Shown here piece by piece: positions 37,091 through 45,893 of a stretch of 64,000 bases of DNA; position 1 is the stretch's first letter; each line of letters begins with the position of its first letter. A model generated the notes under the pieces. It was not told the origin of the DNA. It did no database searches and was given only the letters and a program-made list of their open reading frames with translations. The translations under genes and the position numbers were made by a program. This DNA is from Chromatiaceae bacterium (GTDB lineage Bacteria > Pseudomonadota > Gammaproteobacteria > Chromatiales > Chromatiaceae), in the NCBI GenBank assembly GCA_025458165.1, contig JALOTB010000026.1, positions 1 to 64,000 of the forward strand. The letters are read 5' to 3'.

Positions 37091-38301
37091 TCTGGGCCAC
37101 GGCCTTCCCGCTCGCCCTGCGCGCACTCTGGCGCAACAAGACCCGCGCCATGCTGACGGCCCTCGGGGTCATCATCGGGGTGGGATCGGTGATCGCCATG
37201 GTGGCGGTCGGCGCAGGCGCCCAGGCGCGCATCGCCCAGCAGCTTGAGAGCATGGGCAGCCACAGCCTGATGGTCCGCGCGGGCACCATCACCCGCGGCG
37301 GCGTGCGCACCGGCGCCGGCACCACGACCAGCCTCACGGTCGCGGACGCCGAGGCGATCGCCGAGCTGCCCGGGGTGATCGCCGTCTCGCCGACCGTGCG
37401 CGCATCGGTCCAGGCCCGCTACGGCGGCAGCAACTGGGGGACGGTGGTGGACGGCGCCACGCCCGGCTTTCTCGAGGTGCGCGCCTGGCCGCTCGCGGAG
37501 GGTGATCCCTTCACCGAGCGCCATGTGGCCGCGGCGGCGCATGTGTGCGTGCTGGGCCAGACGGTAGCGCGGGAGCTGTTCGGCCTGGTGAGTCCGGTGG
37601 GCGAGGTCATCATCATCCGCGGCCTGGCTTGCCGGGTCCTCGGGGTGCTGGCCGCGAAAGGGGCCAACGCCTGGGGCGTAGATCAGGACGACAGCATCCT
37701 GGCGCCGCTGAGCATGGTCCAGCGCAAGCTGCTGGGCATTACTCACATCCAGGCGATCGAGATCCAGACTAGCGGCGCGCAGGCGGCGGCTCGGCTGGAG
37801 GCCGAGGTCAAACGCCTGCTGCGCGAGCGCCACCGGCTGCAGCCCGATCAGGAGGACGACTTTCGCATCCACAACCGTGCCGAGCTGGCGGAGACCTCCG
37901 CGGAGAGCGCGCGGGTCTTCACCTGGCTGCTCGGCTCGATCGCCTCGGTGTCCCTCCTGGTCGGCGGCATCGGGATCATGAACATCATGCTGGTGTCTGT
38001 CACCGAGCGCACCCGCGAGATCGGTATCCGCATGGCGCTTGGGGCGCGCCGCCGCGACATCCTCTGGCAGTTCCTGCTCGAGGCGCTGTTCTTGAGCGCC
38101 GCCGGCGGGCTGCTCGGCATCCTGCTTGGCGTCGGCAGCGCCCTGGCGCTGGGGCACTTCTCCCAGTTCCAGGTCGCGATCGCCCCCTGGTCGATCCTGC
38201 TCGCCTTCTCCTTCGCCGGCCTGGTCGGGGTCTTCTTCGGCCTGCACCCCGCGCGCAAGGCATCGCGCCTGCGCCCGATCGAGGCCCTGCGCTACGAGTA
38301 G
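37087..38301 (+). CDS. MacB-like ABC transporter permease
   Basis: The 404-residue permease has one N-terminal membrane segment (LGVIIGVGSVIAMVAVGAGA), a periplasmic MacB-type core domain (about residues 50-260) and three C-terminal membrane segments, including GGIGIMNIMLVSVTERTREI and the following GIRMALGARRRDILWQF coupling region. Unlike canonical MacB, the ATPase is a separate gene. Likely substrates are peptides, lipoproteins or macrolide-like compounds; the sequence does not decide. Confidence 0.93.
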   Translation: MIWATAFPLALRALWRNKTRAMLTALGVIIGVGSVIAMVAVGAGAQARIAQQLESMGSHSLMVRAGTITRGGVRTGAGTTTSLTVADAEAIAELPGVIAVSPTVRASVQARYGGSNWGTVVDGATPGFLEVRAWPLAEGDPFTERHVAAAAHVCVLGQTVARELFGLVSPVGEVIIIRGLACRVLGVLAAKGANAWGVDQDDSILAPLSMVQRKLLGITHIQAIEIQTSGAQAAARLEAEVKRLLRERHRLQPDQEDDFRIHNRAELAETSAESARVFTWLLGSIASVSLLVGGIGIMNIMLVSVTERTREIGIRMALGARRRDILWQFLLEALFLSAAGGLLGILLGVGSALALGHFSQFQVAIAPWSILLAFSFAGLVGVFFGLHPARKASRLRPIEALRYE

Positions 38302-38381
38302 CCCGGCTAGAGCGGCCGAGCCGGTGAAATGATCGGCGGGTGCCGTATAGTGACGCCGCGACCACCAAGGGGAGCGATCGG

Positions 38382-39065
38382 ATGAGCAACGGCCGCCTGC
38401 TTCGGCGAACTGACTTTCGGATCGCGGGCGCGACGGTGCTCGCGGGTTTCATCGCCCTGTCCAGCGCGAGCAGCGGTGCGGCCTCGTTTGGTGACCTTCT
38501 GGCCGCCGCAGCGCTTGAGCGCACCCGCCACCAGGTCCGCTACGACCCCTCCTACGTCGAGATCGCCTATCCCTGGGGCGACGTCGCCGCCGACCGGGGG
38601 GTGTGCACGGACGAGGTGATCCGCGCCTACCGTGCGCTCGGCATCGACCTCCAGCGGCTCGTGCACCTGGACATGAGCTCGCATTTCGCGCTCTACCCAA
38701 ATCTGCCAAAGTGGGAGCTGAGCGCCCCCGACCCAAACATCGATCACCGCCGGGTATTGAATCTACGGGTTTTCTTCGCGCGACACGGCAAGGCACTGCC
38801 CGTCTCCGACCGCCCCGAGCACTACCGCCCAGGCGACGTCGTGACCTGGACCGTGACGCCCGATCTGCCGCACATCGGCATCGTCTCCAACCGGCGAGGG
38901 GCCGACGGACGGCGCTACATGATCGTCCACAACATCGGCCGCGGGCCCCAACTGGAAGACCGCCTGTTCGACTGGCCGATCACCGGACACTATCGATTCG
39001 GGGAGCAGGAAGCCGCCCGGGTCACCGGGGTGCGGGCGGGCGGCGCGTTCGGGGAAGATTTCTGA
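38382..39065 (+). CDS. DUF1287 secreted protein
   Basis: The 227-residue protein begins with a signal peptide (VLAGFIALSSASSGAAS) and contains the DUF1287 core: DRGVCTDEVIRAYRALGIDL (Cys75), VHLDMSSHF, YRPGDVVTWTV and PHIGIVSNRR (His), with INHN-like VHNIGRGPQLED. The Cys-His arrangement recalls NlpC/P60-type cysteine hydrolases, so a periplasmic amidase or peptidase role is possible. ATG 38382 is chosen over an in-frame ATG at 38340 because GGGGAG precedes it by about 8 nt. TATAGT (38346-38351) may be a -10 box. Confidence 0.85.
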   Translation: MSNGRLLRRTDFRIAGATVLAGFIALSSASSGAASFGDLLAAAALERTRHQVRYDPSYVEIAYPWGDVAADRGVCTDEVIRAYRALGIDLQRLVHLDMSSHFALYPNLPKWELSAPDPNIDHRRVLNLRVFFARHGKALPVSDRPEHYRPGDVVTWTVTPDLPHIGIVSNRRGADGRRYMIVHNIGRGPQLEDRLFDWPITGHYRFGEQEAARVTGVRAGGAFGEDF

Positions 39066-39088
39066 GCCGACGGCCACCGCTGACGAGA

Positions 39089-39110
39089 AAGCCGCCGGAT
39101 TCGGCGGCTT
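39089..39110. terminator. Bidirectional terminator candidate
   Basis: A perfect 9-bp stem (AAGCCGCCG / CGGCGGCTT) with a GATT loop lies between the convergent DUF1287 gene and the minus-strand gene ending at 39131. There is no long T-run, so efficiency is uncertain. Confidence 0.6.
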
Positions 39111-39130
39111 CGCGGGGTCTCACAGGACCG

Positions 39131-39598
39131 CTACTCGCTGATGGGCGGGGAGTCATCGCCGTTACCGCCGTTATCCGCGGCGAGCAGGATCGCCGCGCCC
39201 GCGAGCCCGGCCGGTATCGCCCAGCCCCAGCCCGGGGCGGCAGGGACGATCGCGACCGGCGGGGGCGGCGGTGGCGTCGGTGGCTCCAAGGCGGCGAGCT
39301 GCGGCGCCGGCGGTGCATCCGCGACACTTGCGACACCGCTCTTCGGGTCCACGCGATAGTGGCCGACGGCCTCAGAGGCACAGGTGCTCATCGGGCCGAC
39401 GGTCAAGAGCTCGTTCTCCGAGAGGGTGAGCTCGCACCCGTCGGTGAAATGGATGGTGACTGCGCTGTCGTTAAGGGCGATCAAGCGGTCGCCCTCGCGC
39501 AGCGGCATGCCCTCGCTGGCCCTCACGTACTGCGCCCCTTGGGTCGCGGTCAATCCGGCCCCCAGGACCAGGCCCTGACCGATGGTCGTTCTCTTCAT
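39131..39598 (-). CDS. Hypothetical FecR-like surface protein
   Basis: This 155-residue protein has a weak N-terminal export signal, then a small FecR-like or surface beta module (GMPLREGDRLIALNDSAVTI, FTDGCELTLSENELLTV) with two Cys. A Pro-rich linker follows, and a C-terminal hydrophobic segment (GWAIPAGLAGAAILLAAD) may serve as a membrane anchor. Similar short proteins occur next to exported-protein genes in Gammaproteobacteria. Function unknown. Confidence 0.65.
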   Translation of the reverse strand: MKRTTIGQGLVLGAGLTATQGAQYVRASEGMPLREGDRLIALNDSAVTIHFTDGCELTLSENELLTVGPMSTCASEAVGHYRVDPKSGVASVADAPPAPQLAALEPPTPPPPPPVAIVPAAPGWGWAIPAGLAGAAILLAADNGGNGDDSPPISE

Positions 39599-40073
39599 GC
39601 CCGAGCTCCTACACGTTGGTCCGGTGTTGCACCCGCATACTATGTTAGCTGACAGGCGCGGCGCAAAAAGTCAAACCGTGTCGCAAGCCGCACTCCTGCG
39701 TCCCGGTCAGCAGCCCGCGGAATGGCCACCGGGTTGCGGCCGACGGCGCAACACCGATCCGTTCCGCGAATGAGGGAACGCGTCGAATCTTACGACCCCC
39801 GGTCGGGGCTCGCCCACCAAGGCCGGGTCGGTCCTCATCAGCCCTTCCAATGCCGCCGCGAGCGATGCCACCCGAGGCGTGAGGTGCCTCACAGTTGGCG
39901 ATCCTCCCCATCGTGAAGATCCCTCCACCTGCGCTATCGTCAGCTCAGCCGGCCGAAAGGGCGACCGTACCCACCGGGAGACCCCTCGCGACCGCTTTTG
40001 GTAGCCCCGGTCGAGCTGTGCCGGCGAGGCAGCAGATCCCGACCAACTCGATCCTACGACCGAGCCCGAGCCC
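39599..40073. other. Intergenic region between divergent genes
   Basis: About 475 bp with no supported gene. It must contain promoters for the FecR-like gene (minus) and the Cys/His hypothetical gene (plus). An AT-richer patch near 39640-39680 lies upstream of the minus-strand gene, with TTGACT at about 39672 on that strand but poor spacing to a -10. No repeats or RNA genes were seen. Confidence 0.5.
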
Positions 40074-41519
40074 ATGCCCAACTGTCGCATCGAATGCCCC
40101 CTCGGCCACCCCAAGGGGACCTTCTTTTTCCCCGCCTTCTCGAAGGCGGCGGACTTGCGGTGGGTCCTCGCCCTCGTGATCGTCGTGCTGAGCACCAGCC
40201 CGAGGGCCGCGGTCTGGGTGACGACCAACTCCTGGTCCGAGCACTGGGAGACCGAGTTCTCGGCATGGGTCGAAAGACACTGGACGGCCGAGGTCTACTC
40301 CAACCCCGCGAGCCCCTACGTGGGACACGAGACCGACTGCGCCGACGCCTGCTATGACATGCGGGCCATCTTCGCCGCCGAGCACGGTCTGCCCTTCGTC
40401 ATCAGCGCCCGCTCGGCCGACGGTAGGCGCGTCTCAAACGAGCTGCGCACCTGGGACCATCTCCCGCAGCGGGAGCGCCTGCGGGCCTTTCTCGCCTATG
40501 TCCACGACATGACCAGCAGCGAGACGATCGCCGATGACACCTACCCGATCCCGATGAGCCGCGAGGCCTTCCGCCCCGGCATCCTCTACGTGCAGCCCAA
40601 GTCGCACTGCTTTCAGGTCATCAAGGTGAGCGAGTACGGCGTCCCGACCACGCTCTCCTCGACCGTGCCGCGGGTGGCACGGGAACTCTACCCCGAGCAC
40701 AACTTCCCGGCCTTCGTACCCTCCGACGACGAGCGCTACCGGGACGGCTACCGCCGTTTTCGCTGGCCGGAGCACATCGGGCTCCCGGTCACCCAAGTGC
40801 CCGGATTCAGTGACGAGCAGTACCGACTCGCAGCCGCCAAGGGCCTCGACTACATCACCTTTACCGATGCCCTCCTCGAGCGGCTCGGGACCAAACGTGA
40901 GCCCGCACCGCTGCGGACACAGCGATTCATGTACAACCTCTGCTATTACGCCCGCCAGCGGGTCGAGATCGTCGAGGGTGCGCTCGCGCACTTGGCGCGC
41001 GTGCGCTCAGGCAGCCGTCAATGCCTGACCGCCTCCGAGTATTACGACCAGTCCACCGATTCGCGCGACCGGCGGCTGAAGGACTACTTCGCGTACGTGC
41101 GGGCACTGATCGGCGGCCCGACCTGGCGGGACGCCGACTGGACGAACAACGCCTACCGCGCCGAGTGGTATCTCAAGCCCTATGCCGAGGCCATCTTCCG
41201 GGCCGATGACGGCACCGGCCCGCGGGCCGGCGAGACGAGCAAGGGGTCCGACCGCGGCGAAGGGGCGACCAGCCGCCAAGGCGAGAGTTGGTCGTTTTTC
41301 CGGCCGGCCTCCACGCCCCGGCGCAAGGGGCAGGAGGCGACCAATGCCGACCTGATCGCCTGGTGCGGCGTCGAGTACACACCCGGGGTCCGGATCTCCC
41401 TGCGCGACATCTGGCAGGGGATCGAGCATGGCACGTTGAGCTCCGATCCCCACGCCTCGCGCGAGGATCGCTGGGGCCTGACGGAGACGCCCTATCTGCC
41501 TAGGTGCCGTCGATATTGA
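40074..41519 (+). CDS. Conserved-looking exported protein with Cys/His pattern, function unknown
   Basis: The 481-residue product has a hydrophobic export segment at about residues 29-47 (RWVLALVIVVLSTSPRAAVW). The next region has HETDCADACYDMRAIFAAEH and later QPKSHCFQVIKV, i.e. a Cys-Asp helix start followed by a His strand, which resembles the order in papain-fold hydrolases (transglutaminase or NlpC/P60). The C-terminal half is rich in Tyr/Arg and unrecognised. ATG 40074 gives a long pre-signal region; TTG 40155 would give a conventional signal peptide. The call as a cysteine hydrolase is a guess. Confidence 0.65.
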   Translation: MPNCRIECPLGHPKGTFFFPAFSKAADLRWVLALVIVVLSTSPRAAVWVTTNSWSEHWETEFSAWVERHWTAEVYSNPASPYVGHETDCADACYDMRAIFAAEHGLPFVISARSADGRRVSNELRTWDHLPQRERLRAFLAYVHDMTSSETIADDTYPIPMSREAFRPGILYVQPKSHCFQVIKVSEYGVPTTLSSTVPRVARELYPEHNFPAFVPSDDERYRDGYRRFRWPEHIGLPVTQVPGFSDEQYRLAAAKGLDYITFTDALLERLGTKREPAPLRTQRFMYNLCYYARQRVEIVEGALAHLARVRSGSRQCLTASEYYDQSTDSRDRRLKDYFAYVRALIGGPTWRDADWTNNAYRAEWYLKPYAEAIFRADDGTGPRAGETSKGSDRGEGATSRQGESWSFFRPASTPRRKGQEATNADLIAWCGVEYTPGVRISLRDIWQGIEHGTLSSDPHASREDRWGLTETPYLPRCRRY

Positions 41520-41587
41520 CCCGGCGGCTACCGTGACGATGGGCTGCGGGCGCTCCTGGTCCCGGTCGCCCACTGGGACAGGGCCGC

Positions 41588-41651
41588 GGTGGGGGAAGCC
41601 CGGGATGACAGCGGTGTTTTTCTCTTCCGGGGCGACACGGGTGTCATGCCG
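41588..41651 (+). repeat. Dispersed intergenic repeat, copy 2
   Basis: Matches 17604-17666: GGGGAAGCCCGGGATGAC, a T-rich variable part, then CTCTTCCGGGGCGACACGG. It lies between the Cys/His hypothetical gene and the convergent NlpC/P60 gene. Confidence 0.5.
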
Positions 41652-41703
41652 GTCCAGGCGTCGGGTCGGTCATCCGAGCCGATCCCGGGAACAGGCGGCG
41701 CGC

Positions 41704-42312
41704 TCAGCCGGGCGTCAACCGACCCGCGGCCTTGAGCCTCTCGCGGTAGAAATCGTCCCTCAGGCTGGCCGTGCTGACGGGGATCCCCGGCCAGGGGGCG
41801 TGTATGAACTTGTCCCGACCCAGGTAGATGGCGACGTGCCAGCCGGGCTTGGTGTGGAAGAAGAGCAGGTCCCCCGGCTGGGCGTGGTCGGGGTTGATCT
41901 TGGTGGCGGCTTCCATCTGGGCGCGGGCGGTCCGTGGTACCTGCACCCCGGCCTGCGCATACACATAGTGCACGAGACCGCTGCAGTCGAAGCCCGCGGG
42001 TGTGGTGCCGCCGTAGACATAGGGGACACCTTTCAGCCGCAGGGCGATCCCGGCGACGGACTCGCCGACGCTGTGACCCTGCGACGACCCCGCCTGGAGT
42101 CCGCTGACGGCGCGGTCGAACCGCGCCTCACTCGCCGGATAGTCCCCAACCGGGGCGGAACCACAGGCGGTGAGCCCGCAGGCCAGCACCAGGGTCAGAA
42201 CCGCCAGAGGCTTGACGGCAGGCCGGTCCCCTCGGATGCGGTCCGTTGTGCGCCCACCCACCGCGGGTGCCAGATCGACTGGCGCTCTGCGAAACTGCCG
42301 ATCGTCGTGCAT
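41704..42312 (-). CDS. NlpC/P60-family lipoprotein
   Basis: The product (202 residues from ATG 42312) has a lipobox after a hydrophobic stretch (AVLTLVLACGLTAC), then an NlpC/P60 cysteine peptidase domain. The catalytic Cys lies in GFDCSGLVHYVYAQAG, the His in PGWHVAIYLGRDKFIH, and FF-type strand PGDLLFFHTK lies between. Such enzymes cleave cell-wall peptides. About 45 residues precede the lipobox with no start codon closer to it, so the true start may use a rare codon; ATG is the best available. Confidence 0.87.
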   Translation of the reverse strand: MHDDRQFRRAPVDLAPAVGGRTTDRIRGDRPAVKPLAVLTLVLACGLTACGSAPVGDYPASEARFDRAVSGLQAGSSQGHSVGESVAGIALRLKGVPYVYGGTTPAGFDCSGLVHYVYAQAGVQVPRTARAQMEAATKINPDHAQPGDLLFFHTKPGWHVAIYLGRDKFIHAPWPGIPVSTASLRDDFYRERLKAAGRLTPG

Positions 42313-42428
42313 CGCCTGTCCCTCGAGCTCGAAGCGCCGCCGCCGGCGCAATGACCGCCGCCATCCTCGCCCCGGCGCTCCAGTACCCAAGCGTTCGCCG
42401 GAAGGGACAGCGACCGGACCTGAAAGGC

Positions 42429-42444
42429 GTAACGTTTACGTTAC
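42429..42444. promoter_or_regulatory. Palindromic operator candidate
   Basis: A perfect inverted repeat, GTAACG-TTTA-CGTTAC, sits in the roughly 330-bp gap between the divergent NlpC/P60 and waaA genes, in a locally AT-richer stretch. Its form suits a dimeric repressor of TetR, GntR or MerR type; the regulator is unknown. Confidence 0.45.
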
Positions 42445-42638
42445 ACCGAGGATAGCGAAGGTGGGTCTTCATGGCAATCTTCGCATACGCGAACCGTGAG
42501 GGTCTTCACGTTTGTCCGGTTGCGGCGGGGCGTTCGGCGCCCCGTGCCGGGTCTTCCTCACCCCGGCCCGCTCCCAGAGGCCGAGGGGGAAAAGGCTAAG
42601 GAGGGCCTGCGGCGCGTTTTCCCGGTAACATCCGCGGC

Positions 42639-43907
42639 ATGGCGCGGCTCTACATCCTGCTCCTTTACCTGCTGCTGCCGCTCGCCTTGGTGCGGCTCCT
42701 CTGGCGCAGCCGGCGCTCACCGGGCTATCGAGAACGCTGGCGCGAGCGGCTCGGGCTCTTCGGTGACCGGCCGCTCGACGCGGCGGTCTGGGTTCACGCC
42801 GTCTCGGTGGGGGAGGTCCAGGCCGCCGCGCCACTCCTGCGGCATCTGATCGAGCACCACCCCCGCGGGGTGGTGGTGACCACCACCACCCCGACCGGCG
42901 CACAGCGCCTGAGGGACCTGTTCGACGACCGCGTGCGGCAGTTGTACACGCCCTATGACCTGCCGCCAGTGATGGGTCGGTTCCTGAACGCGGTGCGACC
43001 AGACCTGGTGCTGGTGATGGAGACCGAGATCTGGCCCAATATGGTCGGCGCCTGCGCGGCCCGCGATATCCCGGTGGTGCTGGCTAACGCGCGGCTCTCG
43101 CCGCGCTCCGCCCAGGGCTACGCGCGGCTCGGCGGCTTGACCCGTGAGACCTTTGGGCGCTTCGCCGCCGTCGCGGCCCAGGGCAACGACGACGCGGCGC
43201 GCTTCCGTGCCCTGGGCGTCCCCGCCGAGCGGGTGGAGGTGACCGGCAACCTCAAGTTCGACCTGCGCCTGCCCGCCAGCCTGGTCGAGCGCGCGGAGGT
43301 GATGCGCCGGGACTGGGGCGCGGAGCGGCCGGTGTGGGTCGCGGCAAGCACACACGAGGGAGAAGAGGAGCAGGTGCTCGCTGCCCATCGCGAGATCCGT
43401 TCTCAGCGGCCCGACGCCCTGCTGGTGCTGGTGCCGCGCCACCCCGAGCGGTTCGAGCGGGTAGCGGGATTGGTCGCACGCCAGGGGCTCGTGCTCGCGC
43501 GCCGATCGGCGCACGCCCGATGCACCGCGGAGGTCGCGGTCTATCTCGGTGACACCATGGGCGAGCTGCCAGTGCTGCTCGCCGCGGGAGACGCCGCCTT
43601 CATCGGCGGCAGCCTGGTGCCGGTGGGCGGCCACAACCTGCTGGAGGCCGCAGCGGCGGGGATCCCGGTCGCGATTGGACCCGAGGTGTTCAACTTCGCG
43701 GAGATCACCGCCCTGCTGGTGGCCGAGCGGGCCGCGGTGCAGGTGAGCAATGCGGCCGAGCTGGCGCGGGTCATGACCGAGTGGTTGGGCGATGCGGCCC
43801 TGCGGGCGCGTATCGGTGAGAACGGACGGCGCGTGGTGGAGCACAACCGCGGGGCGTTGGATCGGCTGTTGGCCTTGATCGACCGGGTCGCGCCGGCCCA
43901 TGGTTGA
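42639..43907 (+). CDS. waaA: 3-deoxy-D-manno-octulosonic acid (Kdo) transferase
   Basis: This 422-residue GT30 glycosyltransferase adds Kdo to lipid A precursor in the inner membrane. An N-terminal anchor (LYILLLYLLLPLALVRLLW) is followed by VWVHAVSVGEVQAA (catalytic Glu), a TTTTPTGAQR loop, METEIWPNMV, NARLSPRSAQGY, VTGNLKFD and the sugar-nucleotide-binding GDTMGELPVLLAAGDAAFIG plus GGHNLLEAAAAGIPV. All motifs of WaaA are present and length is normal. Confidence 0.96.
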   Translation: MARLYILLLYLLLPLALVRLLWRSRRSPGYRERWRERLGLFGDRPLDAAVWVHAVSVGEVQAAAPLLRHLIEHHPRGVVVTTTTPTGAQRLRDLFDDRVRQLYTPYDLPPVMGRFLNAVRPDLVLVMETEIWPNMVGACAARDIPVVLANARLSPRSAQGYARLGGLTRETFGRFAAVAAQGNDDAARFRALGVPAERVEVTGNLKFDLRLPASLVERAEVMRRDWGAERPVWVAASTHEGEEEQVLAAHREIRSQRPDALLVLVPRHPERFERVAGLVARQGLVLARRSAHARCTAEVAVYLGDTMGELPVLLAAGDAAFIGGSLVPVGGHNLLEAAAAGIPVAIGPEVFNFAEITALLVAERAAVQVSNAAELARVMTEWLGDAALRARIGENGRRVVEHNRGALDRLLALIDRVAPAHG

Positions 43908-43933
43908 CGCGGATTTCGGGCGCGAGCGGAACG

Positions 43934-44055
43934 GCGCCTCCCGCGGCACCGGGAGGTGCCGCCACGATCGGGCGCGGTTGCCCCCGAGACTGAAGGGGCC
44001 GGGAAACCGCGCTTTTCCGGCTCCGTGCTGATGTTGGCCAGGATGGCCGATCATC
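43934..44055 (-). repeat. Triple-hairpin repeat element, diverged third copy
   Basis: Read on the minus strand from 44055, this gap shows GATGATCGGCCATCCTGGCC, then a hairpin (GCCGGAAA / TTTCCCGGC), followed by a weak second hairpin and a third (CCTCCCG / CGGGAGG). The first part is over 80% identical by eye to 50620-50683, while the later hairpins keep their shape but not their sequence. Confidence 0.6.
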
Positions 44056-44062
44056 CGCATCC

Positions 44063-44641
44063 CTAGCGAAAAAGCCGCGAGACCTCACGAAAGCGGGGGT
44101 GGGTCGAGTCCCCCACCCACTCGAAGGCGACCGACTCGGTATTGGTCACCTGGATGCCGGCGTGGCGCATGCGCTCCAGGGCGTTATCGCGGTTGCCCGG
44201 GTGGCGGGAGCAGACCGCATCCGCCGGCACGAAGACCTGATAGCCCCAGCGCTGCAGCCCGGAGGCGGTCTGCAGGATGCAGATGTGCGCCTCCATCCCG
44301 ACCAGCACGACCTGCTTGCGGTTGGGCTCGCGGTTGAGGCTGCGCTCGAACCCGGCGGCGGTGCAGCAGGAGAAGCTGGTCTTCTCGGTCGCGATCAGGT
44401 CCTGCGGCAACCGCCGGCGGAGGTCCTCCACCGTGTGTCCCAGGCCTTGCGGATACTGCTCGGTGGAGCTGACCGGGATCTCCAGCAGCCGGGCGGCCTC
44501 GAGCAGGCGACTGATGTTGGCCAGGGTGATTGCGAGGTCGTCTTTGCGCATGACCGCGGCGAGGCGCTCCTGGGCGTCGATCACGAGGAGCTGGGCCAGC
44601 TTCTCCTGGCAAAGGGGTAAGGGTGCCTGATGGGTGCTCAT
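44063..44641 (-). CDS. Isochorismatase-family cysteine hydrolase
   Basis: The 192-residue protein carries the family triad: Asp in IDAQERLAAVM, Lys in ATEKTSFSCC, and Cys in VGMEAHICILQTA. Length and motifs match YcaC-like or nicotinamidase-related hydrolases. The substrate is not evident. It is a monocistronic gene flanked by a repeat element and the rhodanese gene. Confidence 0.92.
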   Translation of the reverse strand: MSTHQAPLPLCQEKLAQLLVIDAQERLAAVMRKDDLAITLANISRLLEAARLLEIPVSSTEQYPQGLGHTVEDLRRRLPQDLIATEKTSFSCCTAAGFERSLNREPNRKQVVLVGMEAHICILQTASGLQRWGYQVFVPADAVCSRHPGNRDNALERMRHAGIQVTNTESVAFEWVGDSTHPRFREVSRLFR

Positions 44642-44792
44642 GGCTGGGGCCTCCGCCGCGGACCTGACCGCGGACCTATTGACGGGGCTCGGGACCGGAC
44701 GACCCGGCCCGCGCTCGGCTGAAGGGCGTGGCCCCTAGGCCCTCAAGTGTTCTTGAGCGCCGGGCCAAAAGCAAACTCGGCCGATATGCGAG

Positions 44793-45113
44793 TCAGTAGG
44801 TGGGCATGGCGGGGTCCACGTCCCGCGCCCAGGCTGCGACCCCGCCCTGCAGGTTGATCACGTTGGTGAAGCCCTGGTGCTCCAGGTAGCCGGCGACCTG
44901 CTGGCTGCGAATGCCGTGATGACAGATGACTACCGTCTCGCGGTTGCGGTCGAGCTGGGACAGGCGGGCGACGATCTGCCGCATCGGGATGAGCCGGGCG
45001 CCTGGAATCTGACAGATACCGAACTCCCAGGGCTCGCGTACGTCAAGTAGCAGCGGCAGGTCCCCACCGGCTGCAAGCCGGGCCTGCAGGCCCCGGGGCG
45101 TGAGCTGGCGCAT
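44793..45113 (-). CDS. Single-domain rhodanese
   Basis: This 106-residue protein has the rhodanese fold with LLLDVREPWEFGICQIPGA and the active loop VICHHGIRSQQVAGYL (catalytic Cys in CHHGIRS). It moves sulfane sulfur or acts as a sulfur carrier in the cytoplasm, which fits a sulfur-oxidising host. It lies 16 nt downstream of the methyltransferase gene, so the two are likely co-transcribed. Confidence 0.93.
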   Translation of the reverse strand: MRQLTPRGLQARLAAGGDLPLLLDVREPWEFGICQIPGARLIPMRQIVARLSQLDRNRETVVICHHGIRSQQVAGYLEHQGFTNVINLQGGVAAWARDVDPAMPTY

Positions 45114-45129
45114 ACGCTGCGATGGCCCC

Positions 45130-45795
45130 TCAGAACACGAAGCGCGAGGGCTGGGGCACGTTCTCCAGCGGCGGGACGCTGGTCTCGAACAGGGCCTCGC
45201 GGCGGTACTGACCGCCCGCCGCGCGGGTGATCAGCAGCGCCTGCATCACTACCCCAGCGCCAACCACCGCGAACAACCGGCCCCCGGCCGCAAGCTGCCC
45301 CTGGAGCGCCGGCAGGGCCTCCGCGCTCGGCAGTGAGCCGGTCACCACGATCGCCGCGAAGGGGCCACCGGCGACCGGCCCGGCGAGCCCATCGCCCGCG
45401 CGCACCTCGACATTGGCGATCGCGAGCGCCGCCAGGTTGGCCTGGGCCTGCTGGGCCAGTGCGGGGTGGATCTCGACGGTCACGACGCGCGCGCCGAGGC
45501 GGGCCAGGCAGGCGGTGAGATAGCCAGTGCCGGTGCCGATCTCGAGGACGCGGTCCTCGGGGCCGATGGCCAGCGCCTGGAGCAGGCGCCCGGCCAGCTT
45601 GGGGGGCAGCATCACCTGCCCCTCGCCGAGCGGGACCTCGATGTCGGCGTAGGCGAGTCCCTGATAGGCATCGGGCACGAAGCGCTCGCGCGGCACCGCA
45701 TCCATCGCCTCCAGGACCCGGTCGTCGGTCACCTCCCAAGGCCGGATCTGCTGCTGGATCATGTTGAACCGGGCTTGCTCGACGGTGCTGTCCAT
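45130..45795 (-). CDS. Protein-L-isoaspartate O-methyltransferase family protein
   Basis: The 221-residue SAM-dependent methyltransferase has the PIMT pattern FVPDAYQGLAYADIEVPLGE, QVMLPPKLAGRLLQAL, VLEIGTGTGYLTACLA (SAM site) and FAAIVVTGSLPSA. It would repair isoaspartyl residues. The usual Ser-Thr of the canonical active site is replaced by MLPP, a feature of the gammaproteobacterial paralogue that sits near rhodanese or tolC genes, so repair activity is not certain. Confidence 0.88.
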   Translation of the reverse strand: MDSTVEQARFNMIQQQIRPWEVTDDRVLEAMDAVPRERFVPDAYQGLAYADIEVPLGEGQVMLPPKLAGRLLQALAIGPEDRVLEIGTGTGYLTACLARLGARVVTVEIHPALAQQAQANLAALAIANVEVRAGDGLAGPVAGGPFAAIVVTGSLPSAEALPALQGQLAAGGRLFAVVGAGVVMQALLITRAAGGQYRREALFETSVPPLENVPQPSRFVF

Positions 45796-45893
45796 GAGGC
45801 GCTCTACCTGCTATCCGAGGGGAGGGGCGGCTGGCAAGACTACGGAATCCGACTGCCCCTCGCAACCCGGGGCCCGCCGCGTCGGCGGGCCGG

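Noticed and set aside
44742..44757. CTCAAG-TGTT-CTTGAG hairpin after the rhodanese/isochorismatase gap
   Set aside because: Short stem, no T-run on either strand, and located upstream rather than downstream of the hydrolase gene, so not called a terminator.
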